In this document: piece by piece, positions 52,629-60,517 of the stretch
Layout: each line of letters opens with the position of its first letter
How positions within the stretch are numbered: the first letter of the stretch is position 1
Source: Devosia insulae DS-56
Lineage (GTDB): Bacteria > Pseudomonadota > Alphaproteobacteria > Rhizobiales > Devosiaceae
Direction of reading: 5' to 3'
DNA length: 60,517 nt
Assembly (NCBI RefSeq): GCF_000970465.2
Contig: NZ_LAJE02000161.1
Span: forward strand, 1 to 60,517
Notes under the pieces: generated by a model
Seen by the model: only the letters and a program-made list of their open reading frames with translations
The model's database searches: none
What the model was told of the DNA's origin: nothing
Position numbers and translations under genes: made by a program

Positions 52629-53560
52629 GCGCCCAGCGCCCACTCGAGCACCGGATCGCGGCCGGCGACAAAGTCGGCATGGCTGGTATCGATGCGCTGG
52701 TCGGGATGAAAGCTGTCCGCGCCCTCCGAGCCGAAACGGTAGAGCCGGGTCGCGGCGGAAACCTGCAACCCCGAACCGGGGAGCGTGAACCAGCCATTCT
52801 CCTGATAGCCATATGGCCGGGCGCCGATCGGCTCGCCGACGAGGATCGCTTCGGTTTCGCGGCGGAAGTCGATGGCGTTGACCATGCTGGCCGAGAAGGT
52901 GCGACGACCGACCAGCACGAACAGCTGGCCGGCGACCAGCCCCAGCAGCTCGATGGGGACCAGCAGCCACTGCCGGCCGGCGAGGAAGTTGCCGCCACCG
53001 TTCTGCCTAAGGTCGATGATGAGCCGACGCGCCGGCCGTTGCCTCAGAGCCTCGAACAGCCTGATGGCATTGGCCTCGAGCCCGCCATAGGAACGGAACT
53101 GCACGTAGACCGCATCGTGTTCGGCCACGTGCGAAAACCAGAACGGTTCGTCCATCCGGTGCATCGAGAGCGGAGCATGCTCGGCGATCAGCAGCGGCTC
53201 CTCGCCCGGCCCAAGAGTGACGACGATCTCAGTTTCAGCGGCATCAAGGAACCGGAACACGGGCTCGATGCCCAAAGCCGTGAGGACCTCAGGCTCGCGC
53301 AGCAGCTCGACGCTTCGCGCCAGCACATAGCCGTCGTTCTCACCTTGCGGGATCAACCAGTTCAGTCGGCTCTGGACGACCGCGACCGGCTGCTCGCCGA
53401 TCGCCAGCAGCCGCGCGCCGATCAGCTTGCGCTCTGCGGCCGCGGCGCGCACCACCGTCAGATCATCGCCGAACCAGCAGAACTCGACCGGGAATCTCGG
53501 TCGGGGCGGCGCGGCGACGAAGGTGTGGCCATCGCCGATGCCGGCCGCGATGCCGCGCAA
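52625..53560 (-). CDS. S41-like tail-specific protease family protein
   Basis: The canonical-start frame is 311 residues from a TTG at 53560. It carries AAGIGDGHTFVA, VAEHDAVYVQFRSYGG, RLIIDLRQNGGGNFLAG and the Ser-containing RRTFSASMVNAIDF, as in peptidase-S41-type proteins. Sequence typical of the family N-terminus (DLAHLAEGIVTRHRQPFHLI) continues in frame upstream to a stop near 53740, without ATG, GTG or TTG. The true start may therefore be ATC 53728 or ATT 53716. The PDZ domain is degenerate or absent. Its 3' end overlaps the VOC gene by 4 bases. Confidence 0.78.
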   Translation of the reverse strand: MRGIAAGIGDGHTFVAAPPRPRFPVEFCWFGDDLTVVRAAAAERKLIGARLLAIGEQPVAVVQSRLNWLIPQGENDGYVLARSVELLREPEVLTALGIEPVFRFLDAAETEIVVTLGPGEEPLLIAEHAPLSMHRMDEPFWFSHVAEHDAVYVQFRSYGGLEANAIRLFEALRQRPARRLIIDLRQNGGGNFLAGRQWLLVPIELLGLVAGQLFVLVGRRTFSASMVNAIDFRRETEAILVGEPIGARPYGYQENGWFTLPGSGLQVSAATRLYRFGSEGADSFHPDQRIDTSHADFVAGRDPVLEWALGA

Positions 53561-53767
53561 GGCGACGATCGCCGCTGCATCGGAGAGCGATGGCAGCCGG
53601 GCGGACAGCTCGGCGACTTTCGCCTCGAACGTCGCCTGCGAGATCAGATGAAACGGCTGTCGATGCCGCGTGACGATCCCCTCGGCGAGGTGAGCGAGGT
53701 CGGCCTGCCAGTCAATGGACCTTGCGATGATCCGCCTCCCTCACGAACCGCCTGTCGGCAACCACCG

Positions 53768-54982
53768 TTAGGGCCGCACGATACCGCCATCGCGGCGGCG
53801 GTCTTCAGCCATGTAATGCGACTTTGCCGCCTTATCCGGATCGAGCAGCGCTTCGGCCTTCTTCACGTCGATGTCGATGCCGAGCCCCGGCTGCTCGTTG
53901 CCGTAGAGATAGCCGCCCTCAAGGATCGCATGGCCGGGGAACAGCTCGTATTCCTCAGGCTTGAAGTGGTTCTCCTCCTGGATGCCGAAGGCGGTGGAGG
54001 CGAGATCGACATGCATGGCGGCCATCTGGTTGACCGGATCATTATCACCGCCTTCCTGCCAGGCGGTCTGCACGCCGAACCATTCGCACAGCGTCGCGAT
54101 CTTGCGCGCCTGGGTGATACCGCCGCCTTTCGAAATCCGGACGCGGACGAAATCGATCAGCCGCTCGGTGATCAGCGGCAGGTATTCATGCGGGTTGACG
54201 AACAGCTCGCCCATGGCCTGCGGGGTGGCACATTGCTGGCGCACCTGGCGGTACCAGCCGACCTGCTCGGGCGACAGCAGGTCCTCGAGGAAGTAGAGCC
54301 GATAGGGCTCGAGCAGTTTCGCCAGCTGCACGGCACTGGTCGGCGCCAGGTGCTCGTGCACGTCGTGGGTGAATTTCGGCCCCCAGCCGAGTTTGTCGCG
54401 CAGGTGCGCGAACATCTCGGGGATCGCCTGCAGGTAAGCGTCGTCGTCGAAGGCCTTGTCCTGTGGCCAGTGACCCCGGGGCCCGCGGGCGTTGGCGCGA
54501 TCGAGGAAGCCGCCGCCGCCATAATTGCCGAGCTGGCAGCGGATGACGGTATAGCCCTCCTCCCAGTAGCGGCGGACATCGTCCTCGAGCTCGGTGAGCG
54601 AATTGCCCTGGGCATGGGCGTAGGCGGCGACGGCGCTGCGGGTCTTGCCGCCGAGCAATTGGTACACCGGCATGCCGGCTTCCTTGCCCTTGATGTCCCA
54701 CAACGCCATGTCGATGCCGGCCTGCGCGGTATTGCCGATGGCCTCATTGCGCCAGTAGCTCTGGGTGTACACCGACTGCCAGATGTCCTCGATCTGGCTG
54801 ACATCGCGTCCGATCAGCAGCGGCGTGATGTTCTCGATCGCCGCCTGTACCACCTTGGCGCGGTAGTGGTCGGAGGCCGAGCCGATGCCGTAGAGGCCGG
54901 GCTGATCGGTCAGAACCTTGACGAACAGCCAGGTGCCGTCGGCGCGCGTGCGGATCGTCTCGATCCCGGTGATCTTGGTCAT
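53768..54982 (-). CDS. enolase-superfamily dehydratase, ManD/RspA-like
   Basis: This is a 404-residue mandelate-racemase/muconate-lactonizing-type enzyme. The capping domain opens ITGIETIRTRADGTWLFVKV and has GIDMALWDIKGKEAGMPVYQ. The barrel holds the metal ligands in THDVHEHLAP (Asp), YFLEDLLSPEQ (Glu) and MGELFVNPHEY (Glu). The general pattern and the LFPGHAILEGGYLYGNEQPG tail resemble the D-mannonate dehydratase/RspA subgroup. It dehydrates a sugar acid by inference; the exact substrate is not assigned. Confidence 0.9.
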   Translation of the reverse strand: MTKITGIETIRTRADGTWLFVKVLTDQPGLYGIGSASDHYRAKVVQAAIENITPLLIGRDVSQIEDIWQSVYTQSYWRNEAIGNTAQAGIDMALWDIKGKEAGMPVYQLLGGKTRSAVAAYAHAQGNSLTELEDDVRRYWEEGYTVIRCQLGNYGGGGFLDRANARGPRGHWPQDKAFDDDAYLQAIPEMFAHLRDKLGWGPKFTHDVHEHLAPTSAVQLAKLLEPYRLYFLEDLLSPEQVGWYRQVRQQCATPQAMGELFVNPHEYLPLITERLIDFVRVRISKGGGITQARKIATLCEWFGVQTAWQEGGDNDPVNQMAAMHVDLASTAFGIQEENHFKPEEYELFPGHAILEGGYLYGNEQPGLGIDIDVKKAEALLDPDKAAKSHYMAEDRRRDGGIVRP

Positions 54983-55184
54983 CTCTTCCCTATGTCTGCT
55001 TGTGCCGGCCGCTGGTCGGGCCGTTCGGAGTCGCGAGGCAGGGAGCTTCGCAACGGGTGGCGGCGGAGGCAAGTTGGGCAAAGGTCGAGCGCACCGCCTC
55101 CGCGCAATTTGTTCTCTTTTTGTTCTTGACTCGCGCTCGGCCTCGCTGGTTCCTTAGCTGTCCCTAGCATGGAGGACCAACGAG

Positions 55185-55799
55185 ATGACCGATCTGCCGC
55201 AGCTGTCGATGTTCGCTGAGGACACAAGGCCGCTCAAGTCGATCCGGGTGCCGCCACGCCAGGGGCGCGACCCGGTGTTCTTCGCCGTGCTGGTGGGCGG
55301 CGGGATCCGGCCGGCCTTGCAGGAGATCGTCGACGAGCAGCGGCGCCTCTACGGCATCACGGCGGCGCTGCTGCCGGCGACGACGCTCCATATCTCATTG
55401 GTCGGCGTCGGCTTCTACCAGGAACTGAGCGGCAGCGACCTCGCCGTCGCGATGGCCACCGGCGACGCGATCGGCTTTCAGCCGTTCGACATTGCCCTCA
55501 CCCGGCTCGCCAGTTTCCGCCGCAGGGTGGGCTCGCCACCATTGGTGCTGCGCCCCGGCTCGGACACGCCGCTGCTGGAACTGGCCCGGCTGCTGCGCTG
55601 GGGCATGCTGGAGCGCGGCTTCGAGGTACGCTCGGCCCCCAGCGAGGCGTTCTACCTGACCCTCTGCTACGACAGGGTGCACGCGCCCGAGGTGGTGCTG
55701 GAACGGCCGCCGAAGCTGCGGGTGGAGGGGTTTGCGCTGGTGCGCAGCTTTTATGGCCAGGGGCGGTATGAGGTGATTGGGGAGTGGCCGCGGCGGTAG
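55185..55799 (+). CDS. 2H phosphoesterase / 2'-5' RNA ligase-like protein
   Basis: This 204-residue protein has the LigT/2H layout. The first catalytic motif is intact, with H69 in TTLHISLVGVG (H-x-S). The second, expected as H-x-T/S, reads AFYLTLCYD, with Tyr157 in place of His. The first 28 residues are a non-conserved extension. If the alignment is right, catalysis would be impaired or altered. A TTGACT -35-like hexamer lies about 60 bases upstream. Confidence 0.8.
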   Translation: MTDLPQLSMFAEDTRPLKSIRVPPRQGRDPVFFAVLVGGGIRPALQEIVDEQRRLYGITAALLPATTLHISLVGVGFYQELSGSDLAVAMATGDAIGFQPFDIALTRLASFRRRVGSPPLVLRPGSDTPLLELARLLRWGMLERGFEVRSAPSEAFYLTLCYDRVHAPEVVLERPPKLRVEGFALVRSFYGQGRYEVIGEWPRR

Positions 55800-55880
55800 C
55801 GCCGCTGCTGTTGTTCACTCTTCGTTCTTGCCTTTGCCCCCATAGTCGGCTACCTGTCGTCGACTCCCCCGGGGCATCTC

Positions 55881-57269
55881 ATGGCGCGTACCAAAACCTC
55901 CTATGTCTGCCAGGCGTGTGGCGCCCTGACCACTAAGTGGCAGGGCCGGTGCGAGGCGTGCGGCGAGTGGAACACCATCGTCGAGGAGATCGTCGATTCG
56001 GGCGTCGGCGCTGGGCCGAAATCGGCAATCGCCGGAGGACGGCCGATCGAGCTGCTGCCGCTGGCCGGTGAAACCGAGACGGCGGCGCGGGTCGAGACCG
56101 GCATCGGCGAGCTCGACCGGGTGACCGGTGGCGGTTTCGTCATGGGTTCGGCCGTGCTGATCGGCGGCGATCCGGGCATCGGCAAATCCACCCTGCTGCT
56201 GCAGGCGGCCGGCGCCCTGGCCGAGCGTGGCCGGCGCATCGTCTATGTCTCGGGCGAAGAAGCGGTGGCGCAGATCCGGCTCCGGGCACAGCGGCTGGAG
56301 CTGGGCGATCGCCCGGTGCTGCTGGCGTCGGAGACCAATGTCGAGATCATCCTCGCGACGCTGCAGAACGGCCCGCCGCCCGACCTGGTGATCATCGATT
56401 CGATCCAGACGCTGTGGACCGACCGGGTCGAGAGCGCTCCGGGTACCGTGACACAGGTTCGCACCTCGGCGCAGGCGCTGACCCGTTACGCCAAGAAATC
56501 CGGCGCCGCCGTGGTGCTGGTCGGGCATGTCACCAAGGATGGGCAGATTGCCGGACCGCGGGTGGTCGAGCACCTGGTCGATGCGGTGCTGTATTTCGAA
56601 GGCGACTCCAGCCACACCTTCCGCATCCTGCGCGGCGTGAAGAATCGCTATGGCGCCACTGACGAAATCGGCGTGTTCGAGATGTCGACGCTGGGCCTGC
56701 GCGAAGTGGCAAACCCCTCGGCGCTGTTCCTCGACCAGCGTGACAAGGACGCGGCGGGCTCCGCCGTGTTCGCCGGCATGGAAGGCACACGCCCGATGCT
56801 GTGCGAGGTGCAGGCGCTGGTCTCGCCGTCGCCGCTCGGCACACCACGGCGGGCGGTGATCGGCTGGGATTCGTCGCGGCTCTCGATGGTGCTGGCGGTG
56901 CTGGAGACGCGCTGCGGGGTGCGGATTGGCGCCAACGATATCTACCTCAACGTCGCGGGTGGGCTGAAGATCAACGAGCCGGCGGCCGACCTCGCGGTCG
57001 CAGCGGCGCTGATTTCGTCGCTGACCGGCTCGCCGCTGCCCTCATCCAACGTCTATTTCGGCGAGATCTCGCTGGCCGGCGGGGTGCGCCCGGTGGCGCA
57101 TGCGTCGCAGCGCCTGCGCGAGGCGCAAAAGCTCGGTTTCCTGGGCGCGGTGACCGGCCGGCTGGGCAAGGGTGACGTGCCCAATGGCATCGCCGTGGGT
57201 GAGTATGCGGAGCTCGCCGAACTCATCGGGCGCATCGCGGCGCGCGGTCAACGGCAGGCGGCGGAGTAG
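55881..57269 (+). CDS. radA: DNA repair protein RadA
   Basis: This 462-residue RecA-related branch-migration protein has an N-terminal zinc finger C10-x2-C13...C24-x2-C27 (YVCQACGALTTKWQGRCEAC). Its Walker A is GGDPGIGKSTLLLQ. The RadA-specific motif KNRYGATDEIGVFEM and a C-terminal Lon-protease-like domain (AADLAVAAALISSLTG) complete the family order. It processes recombination intermediates with RecA. Confidence 0.97.
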   Translation: MARTKTSYVCQACGALTTKWQGRCEACGEWNTIVEEIVDSGVGAGPKSAIAGGRPIELLPLAGETETAARVETGIGELDRVTGGGFVMGSAVLIGGDPGIGKSTLLLQAAGALAERGRRIVYVSGEEAVAQIRLRAQRLELGDRPVLLASETNVEIILATLQNGPPPDLVIIDSIQTLWTDRVESAPGTVTQVRTSAQALTRYAKKSGAAVVLVGHVTKDGQIAGPRVVEHLVDAVLYFEGDSSHTFRILRGVKNRYGATDEIGVFEMSTLGLREVANPSALFLDQRDKDAAGSAVFAGMEGTRPMLCEVQALVSPSPLGTPRRAVIGWDSSRLSMVLAVLETRCGVRIGANDIYLNVAGGLKINEPAADLAVAAALISSLTGSPLPSSNVYFGEISLAGGVRPVAHASQRLREAQKLGFLGAVTGRLGKGDVPNGIAVGEYAELAELIGRIAARGQRQAAE

Positions 57270-57393
57270 CGCTTTGGCCACGCTTTCTGCTTTCCGTGAA
57301 CATCGGCTATGCAGCGCATCCTCGGTGCTTGGCTTTGCCACGATTAATGGTTACACGGGACCGTGAAGCGGGTCCCAGGGGCGGATTTTCTCT

Positions 57394-58044
57394 ATGTTGA
57401 CTGCATTCGACGTCGGCATCGGCGTTCTCGTCCTGATTTCTGCGATCCTGGCCACGGCCCGCGGATTTACGCGTGAAATCCTGTCGCTGGCGACCTGGGC
57501 GGGCTCCGCGGCGATTGCCGCCTATGCCTATTTCAACCACAAAGACATCGCGCGCGGCTACATCGCCGAGCCGATCGTCGCCGACATCGTGACGGTGCTC
57601 GGCACCTTCATCGTGGCGCTGATTATCCTCCACCTCATCACCATGCGGATCGCTGATTTCGTCGTCGACAGCCGTATCGGACCGCTCGACCGGACCCTCG
57701 GTTTCATCTTCGGCGTTGCCCGTGGCGTGCTGATCGCGGTGATCGTGGTGGTCTTCGGGTTGTGGCTGATGCCCTCGAACCTGCCCTCGTGGGCGGCCGA
57801 GTCCCGGTCGCTGCCGATCCTTCGCAATTTTGGCGACAGCCTGATCTCGCTGCTGCCGCCCGACCTTGAAAAGCAGGTCACCGATATCCTGCAGCGTGGC
57901 GCCGGTGGCGGCACCGGCGAAGATGCGTCGCCTGACGACGTGCCGACGCCGGATGCGGACGTACCCAATGAAGAGGGCACAGACCAACTCGAGAACGATG
58001 CCCCGCTGGAGCCGCCGGCCGAGGGAGCTGCGACCAACACCTGA
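57394..58044 (+). CDS. cvpA: CvpA family membrane protein
   Basis: This 216-residue protein has four membrane helices in the first ~130 residues (AFDVGIGVLVLISAILATARG, GSAAIAAYAYF, VLGTFIVALIILHLI, FIFGVARGVLIAVIVVV; the whole is a CvpA domain). A Pro/Asp/Glu-rich soluble tail follows. It is placed before purF, as in many proteobacteria, where the gene is linked to colicin V production and envelope functions. Precise role unclear. Confidence 0.92.
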   Translation: MLTAFDVGIGVLVLISAILATARGFTREILSLATWAGSAAIAAYAYFNHKDIARGYIAEPIVADIVTVLGTFIVALIILHLITMRIADFVVDSRIGPLDRTLGFIFGVARGVLIAVIVVVFGLWLMPSNLPSWAAESRSLPILRNFGDSLISLLPPDLEKQVTDILQRGAGGGTGEDASPDDVPTPDADVPNEEGTDQLENDAPLEPPAEGAATNT

Positions 58045-58131
58045 TGAAATTCGGGTGAGCGCATTGCATATTCGTGACCGGGGCCGCATCTGCGGTCCCG
58101 TCTTGTTTGGACCTGAACCCTGGGGTGACCG

Positions 58132-59622
58132 ATGACCCACAACGCCAAGCCGATCGCGGAATGGGACCATGATACGCTGCGCGAGGAGTGCGGCGTGTTC
58201 GGCATCCTCGGCCACCCCGAGGCGGCAACCCTAACCGCGCTCGGCCTGCATGCGCTGCAGCATCGCGGACAGGAAGCGGCGGGCATCGTCAGCTTCGACG
58301 GCAAACAGTTCCATTCCGAACGCCAGCTCGGCCTCGTCGGCGACCACTTCACTGACCCGGCAACCGTCGGGCGCCTGCCCGGCCACCTCGCCATGGGCCA
58401 TGTGCGCTACTCGACCACCGGCGAGACGATCCTGCGCAACGTGCAACCGCTGTTCGCCGAGCTGGAAGTCGGCGGCATTGCCATCGCTCATAACGGCAAC
58501 TTCACCAACGGCCTGACGCTGCGCAAACAGCTGATTTCGCAGGGCGCCATCTGCCAGTCGACCTCGGACACCGAGGTGGTGCTGCACCTGATCGCCCGCT
58601 CCAAGAAGATCGCGTCCTCGGATCGCTTCATCGATGCGCTGATGCATCTCGAAGGCGCCTTCGCGCTGGTGGCGATGACCCGCACCAAGCTGATCGGCGC
58701 CCGCGATGCCAACGGCATCCGCCCGCTGGTGCTGGGCGATCTCGACGGCAAGCCGATCTTTGCCTCGGAGACCTGCGCGCTCGACATCATCGGCGCCAAG
58801 TTCGTGCGCGACGTCGAGAATGGCGAAGTGGTGATCTGCGAGACGCAGCCGGATGGCACGATCACCATCGATTCGGTAAAACCGTTCGCGCCCCGCCCCG
58901 AGCGCATCTGCCTGTTCGAGTATGTCTACTTCGCCCGTCCCGACTCGATCGTCGCCGGCCGCCCGGTCTATTCGGCGCGCAAGCGCATGGGCATCAACCT
59001 CGCCAAGGAAGCGCCGGTCGAAGCCGATGTCGTGGTGCCGGTGCCCGATGGCGGCACGCCAGCGGCGATCGGCTATGCGCAGGCCAGCGGCATCCCGTTC
59101 GAGCTCGGCATTATCCGCAACCACTATGTCGGCCGTACCTTCATCGAGCCGACCCAGTCGATCCGCGCCTTCGGCGTGAAGCTGAAGCACTCGGCCAACC
59201 GCGCCGAGATCGAAGGTAAGCGCGTCGTCCTGATCGATGATTCCATCGTGCGTGGCACGACCTCGGTGAAGATCGTGCAGATGATCCGCGAAGCCGGGGC
59301 GCGCGAGGTGCATATCCGCGTCGCTTCGCCGATGATCTTCCACTCCGACTATTACGGCATCGACACGCCGGACCCCGAGAACCTGATCGCCAACCAGCAC
59401 CCCGACCTCGAGTCGATGTGCCGGTTCATCGGCGCGGATTCGCTGGCGTTCCTGTCGATCGACGGGCTCTACGATGCGGTCGGCGGGGTGAAGCGCAACC
59501 CGCTCAGTCCGCAGTTCACCGACCACCATTTCACCGGCGACTACCCGACCAAGCTCACCGACCTCAACGGCCGCAGCAAGAACGATCCCAAGATGCTGTC
59601 GCTGATGAAGGAAGCGAGCTGA
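58132..59622 (+). CDS. purF: amidophosphoribosyltransferase
   Basis: This 496-residue enzyme makes phosphoribosylamine from PRPP and glutamine, the first step of purine synthesis. The class II glutaminase nucleophile C20 lies in EECGVFGILGHPEAA after a 19-residue leader that is probably removed. HRGQEAAGI and HNGNFTNGL follow. The PRPP-binding loop is VVLIDDSIVRGTTSVK (~364-379). The position after cvpA is standard. Confidence 0.97.
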   Translation: MTHNAKPIAEWDHDTLREECGVFGILGHPEAATLTALGLHALQHRGQEAAGIVSFDGKQFHSERQLGLVGDHFTDPATVGRLPGHLAMGHVRYSTTGETILRNVQPLFAELEVGGIAIAHNGNFTNGLTLRKQLISQGAICQSTSDTEVVLHLIARSKKIASSDRFIDALMHLEGAFALVAMTRTKLIGARDANGIRPLVLGDLDGKPIFASETCALDIIGAKFVRDVENGEVVICETQPDGTITIDSVKPFAPRPERICLFEYVYFARPDSIVAGRPVYSARKRMGINLAKEAPVEADVVVPVPDGGTPAAIGYAQASGIPFELGIIRNHYVGRTFIEPTQSIRAFGVKLKHSANRAEIEGKRVVLIDDSIVRGTTSVKIVQMIREAGAREVHIRVASPMIFHSDYYGIDTPDPENLIANQHPDLESMCRFIGADSLAFLSIDGLYDAVGGVKRNPLSPQFTDHHFTGDYPTKLTDLNGRSKNDPKMLSLMKEAS

Positions 59623-59658
59623 GGGGGAAACCCACAGTAGCCCCTCAAACTCAGTGCC

Positions 59659-59806
59659 TTCCCTGCGAAAACAGGGATCCATCTCGCCGCCCGCGCCTGC
59701 TGATGCTTGGGTCCCTGCTTTCGCGGGGATGACAGCTGAGTGTGTCGCGGCGGCTCGGACCTTCCGCCGCATCGCAAACGGAGATTCCCGCTTTCGCGGG
59801 AACGAC
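59659..59806. repeat. dispersed palindromic repeat, copies 2 and 3
   Basis: One palindromic unit runs from CCCTGCGAAAACAGGGAT (59660) to CGCGGGGATGACAG (near 59733). A second half-unit at 59773-59806 (CGCAAACGGAGATTCCCGC and its hairpin partner) is about 30/34 identical to 32735-32768. Some differences are paired across the stem, so the hairpin is preserved. It lies between purF and the SDR gene. Confidence 0.75.
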
Positions 59807-59850
59807 ACCGTGGGTAGAAGCAGCCAGCGTTTTCAACGGAAACCTCACGC

Positions 59851-60374
59851 ATGACCACCAACTCGCTTGCCGGCAAGATCGTCCTCGTGACCGGCGCATC
59901 GCGCGGCATCGGTTATCAGGCGGCGCTCGAGGCGGGGCGGCGCGGGGCGCATGTGATTGCGGTGGCCCGCACCATCGGTGGGCTCGAAGAGCTCGATGAC
60001 GAGATCCAGAAAGCCGGCGGCAGCACGACGCTGGTGCCGATGGACCTCAGCGATTTCGATGGCATCGACCGGCTCGGGCTGGCGATCTTCGAGCGTTGGG
60101 GGCACCTCGATGGGTTCGTCGCCAATGCGGCGATGCTGAGCGAGTTGCGCCCGCTGGCGCATGTCGAGCCCAGGGAGTTCGACAAAATGATGGGTCTCAA
60201 CGTCACCGCCAATTACCGGCTGATCCGCTCGCTCGACCTGCTGCTGCGCCAGTCGGTGGCGGGTCGCGTGGTGATCGTCTCCTCGTCGTCAGCGCGCTCG
60301 GCGCGGGCCAACTGGGGCCCGTATGCAGCGAGCAAGGCGGCAGTCGAGGCGCTGGCCAAAAGCTATGCGGCCGA
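59851..60374 (+). CDS. short-chain dehydrogenase, cut off by the contig end
   Basis: This SDR has VTGASRGIGYQAALEAGRRG, VANAAMLSELRPLAH and the active-site region VSSSSARSARANWGPYAASKAA (Ser, Tyr-x3-Lys; written in part). Genuine sequence runs to about residue 174 (LAKSYAAD), whereas SDRs normally reach ~240-250. The frame continues to 60468, but those residues (YTHVRAHATGG onwards) come from sequencing adapter. It is therefore a 3'-partial gene, not a short protein. SDR after purF is common in related genomes. Confidence 0.88.
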
Positions 60375-60517
60375 TGTCTCTTATACCCATGTCCGAGCCC
60401 ACGCGACAGGCGGAAAGCTCGTATGCCTGCCTCTGCTTGTAAAGAGTAAAAGAGACTCAAGAGTGTGAGTCTTCCTGTCGTAACAGTGTGGGGTTGAACT
60501 ACGTGCTGGGACTTAAA
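60375..60517. other. Illumina Nextera adapter and read-tail artefact
   Basis: TGTCTCTTATAC (60375-60386), TCCGAGCCCACG (60392-60403), an index-like stretch near 60408-60416, CTCGTATGCC (60418-60427) and TGCTTG (60434-60439) follow the order of the Nextera read-2 adapter, i7 index and P7 end, with a few base errors. What follows (60440-60517) is A-rich, lower-GC sequence unlike the rest and is probably low-quality read tail. It is not genomic DNA. Confidence 0.9.

Noticed and set aside
53768-55081. N-terminal extension of the ManD-like protein to 55081
   Set aside because: The extra 33 residues are Pro/Arg-rich and not family-like, and the ATG at 54982 gives the normal enolase-superfamily N-terminus.
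60375-60468. Natural C-terminus of the last SDR protein
   Set aside because: The codons after residue ~174 are adapter-derived and bear no SDR features.

Overview
The window is high-GC alphaproteobacterial chromosome. Gene order and protein sequences point to Hyphomicrobiales (Rhizobiales), most likely Devosiaceae. The basis is the conserved chain lptF-lptG-lptD-surA-pdxA-rsmA facing gmk-yicC-mltG-fabF-acpP-fabG-fabD, followed by rpsF-rpsR-rplI, dnaB-alr and radA-cvpA-purF. The family assignment is inference. No rRNA, tRNA, CRISPR array, insertion sequence or prophage was recognised. The last ~140 bases are not genomic: they match a damaged Illumina Nextera adapter plus read tail, so the window ends at a contaminated contig end.

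Layout. 1-8 kb: YfcG-type glutathione transferase, a small glyoxalase-related protein, a TauE/SafE permease, a bis-MGD molybdopterin oxidoreductase, and two related calcium-binding secreted-type proteins (FG-GAP plus RTX, then RTX alone) separated by a palindromic element. 8-13 kb: a SugE/Gdx guanidinium exporter behind a two-hairpin guanidine-II (mini-ykkC) riboswitch candidate, a FecR-domain exported protein, two tandem paralogous MFS transporters and a potassium-channel-like protein with a zinc ribbon. 13-22 kb: two adjacent tautomerase genes, a DEAD-box RNA helicase, ndk, a GNAT acetyltransferase, small membrane and secreted proteins (one frameshifted), an ABC-F ATPase and a cupin.

22-42 kb is mostly housekeeping. 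It holds a pepA-hypothetical-holC operon, the divergent LPS-transport operon lptF-lptG-lptD with a SurA-like chaperone, pdxA and rsmA, and then the opposed operon for fatty-acid synthesis and cell-wall/nucleotide enzymes. rpsF-rpsR-rplI follows.

43-60 kb: the conserved dnaB-alr and radA-cvpA-purF blocks are separated by accessory DNA. One segment has a SRPBCC protein divergent from a TetR regulator and a cytochrome b561 divergent from a MarR regulator. Another, between alr and radA, has a P-loop kinase-like protein, two stress-type proteins behind an EcfG-type promoter motif, and a small catabolic-looking cluster (SDR, VOC protein, S41-like protease, enolase-superfamily dehydratase) plus a 2H phosphoesterase-like protein. 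Three of these divergent regions carry perfect palindromes that look like local operators.

No single wholly new multi-gene system stands out. The best leads are the riboswitch-exporter pair, the three divergent operator regions, the tandem tautomerases, the FG-GAP/RTX pair, a 2H-type protein lacking its second catalytic histidine, and the S41-like gene whose conserved N-terminus has no canonical start codon.
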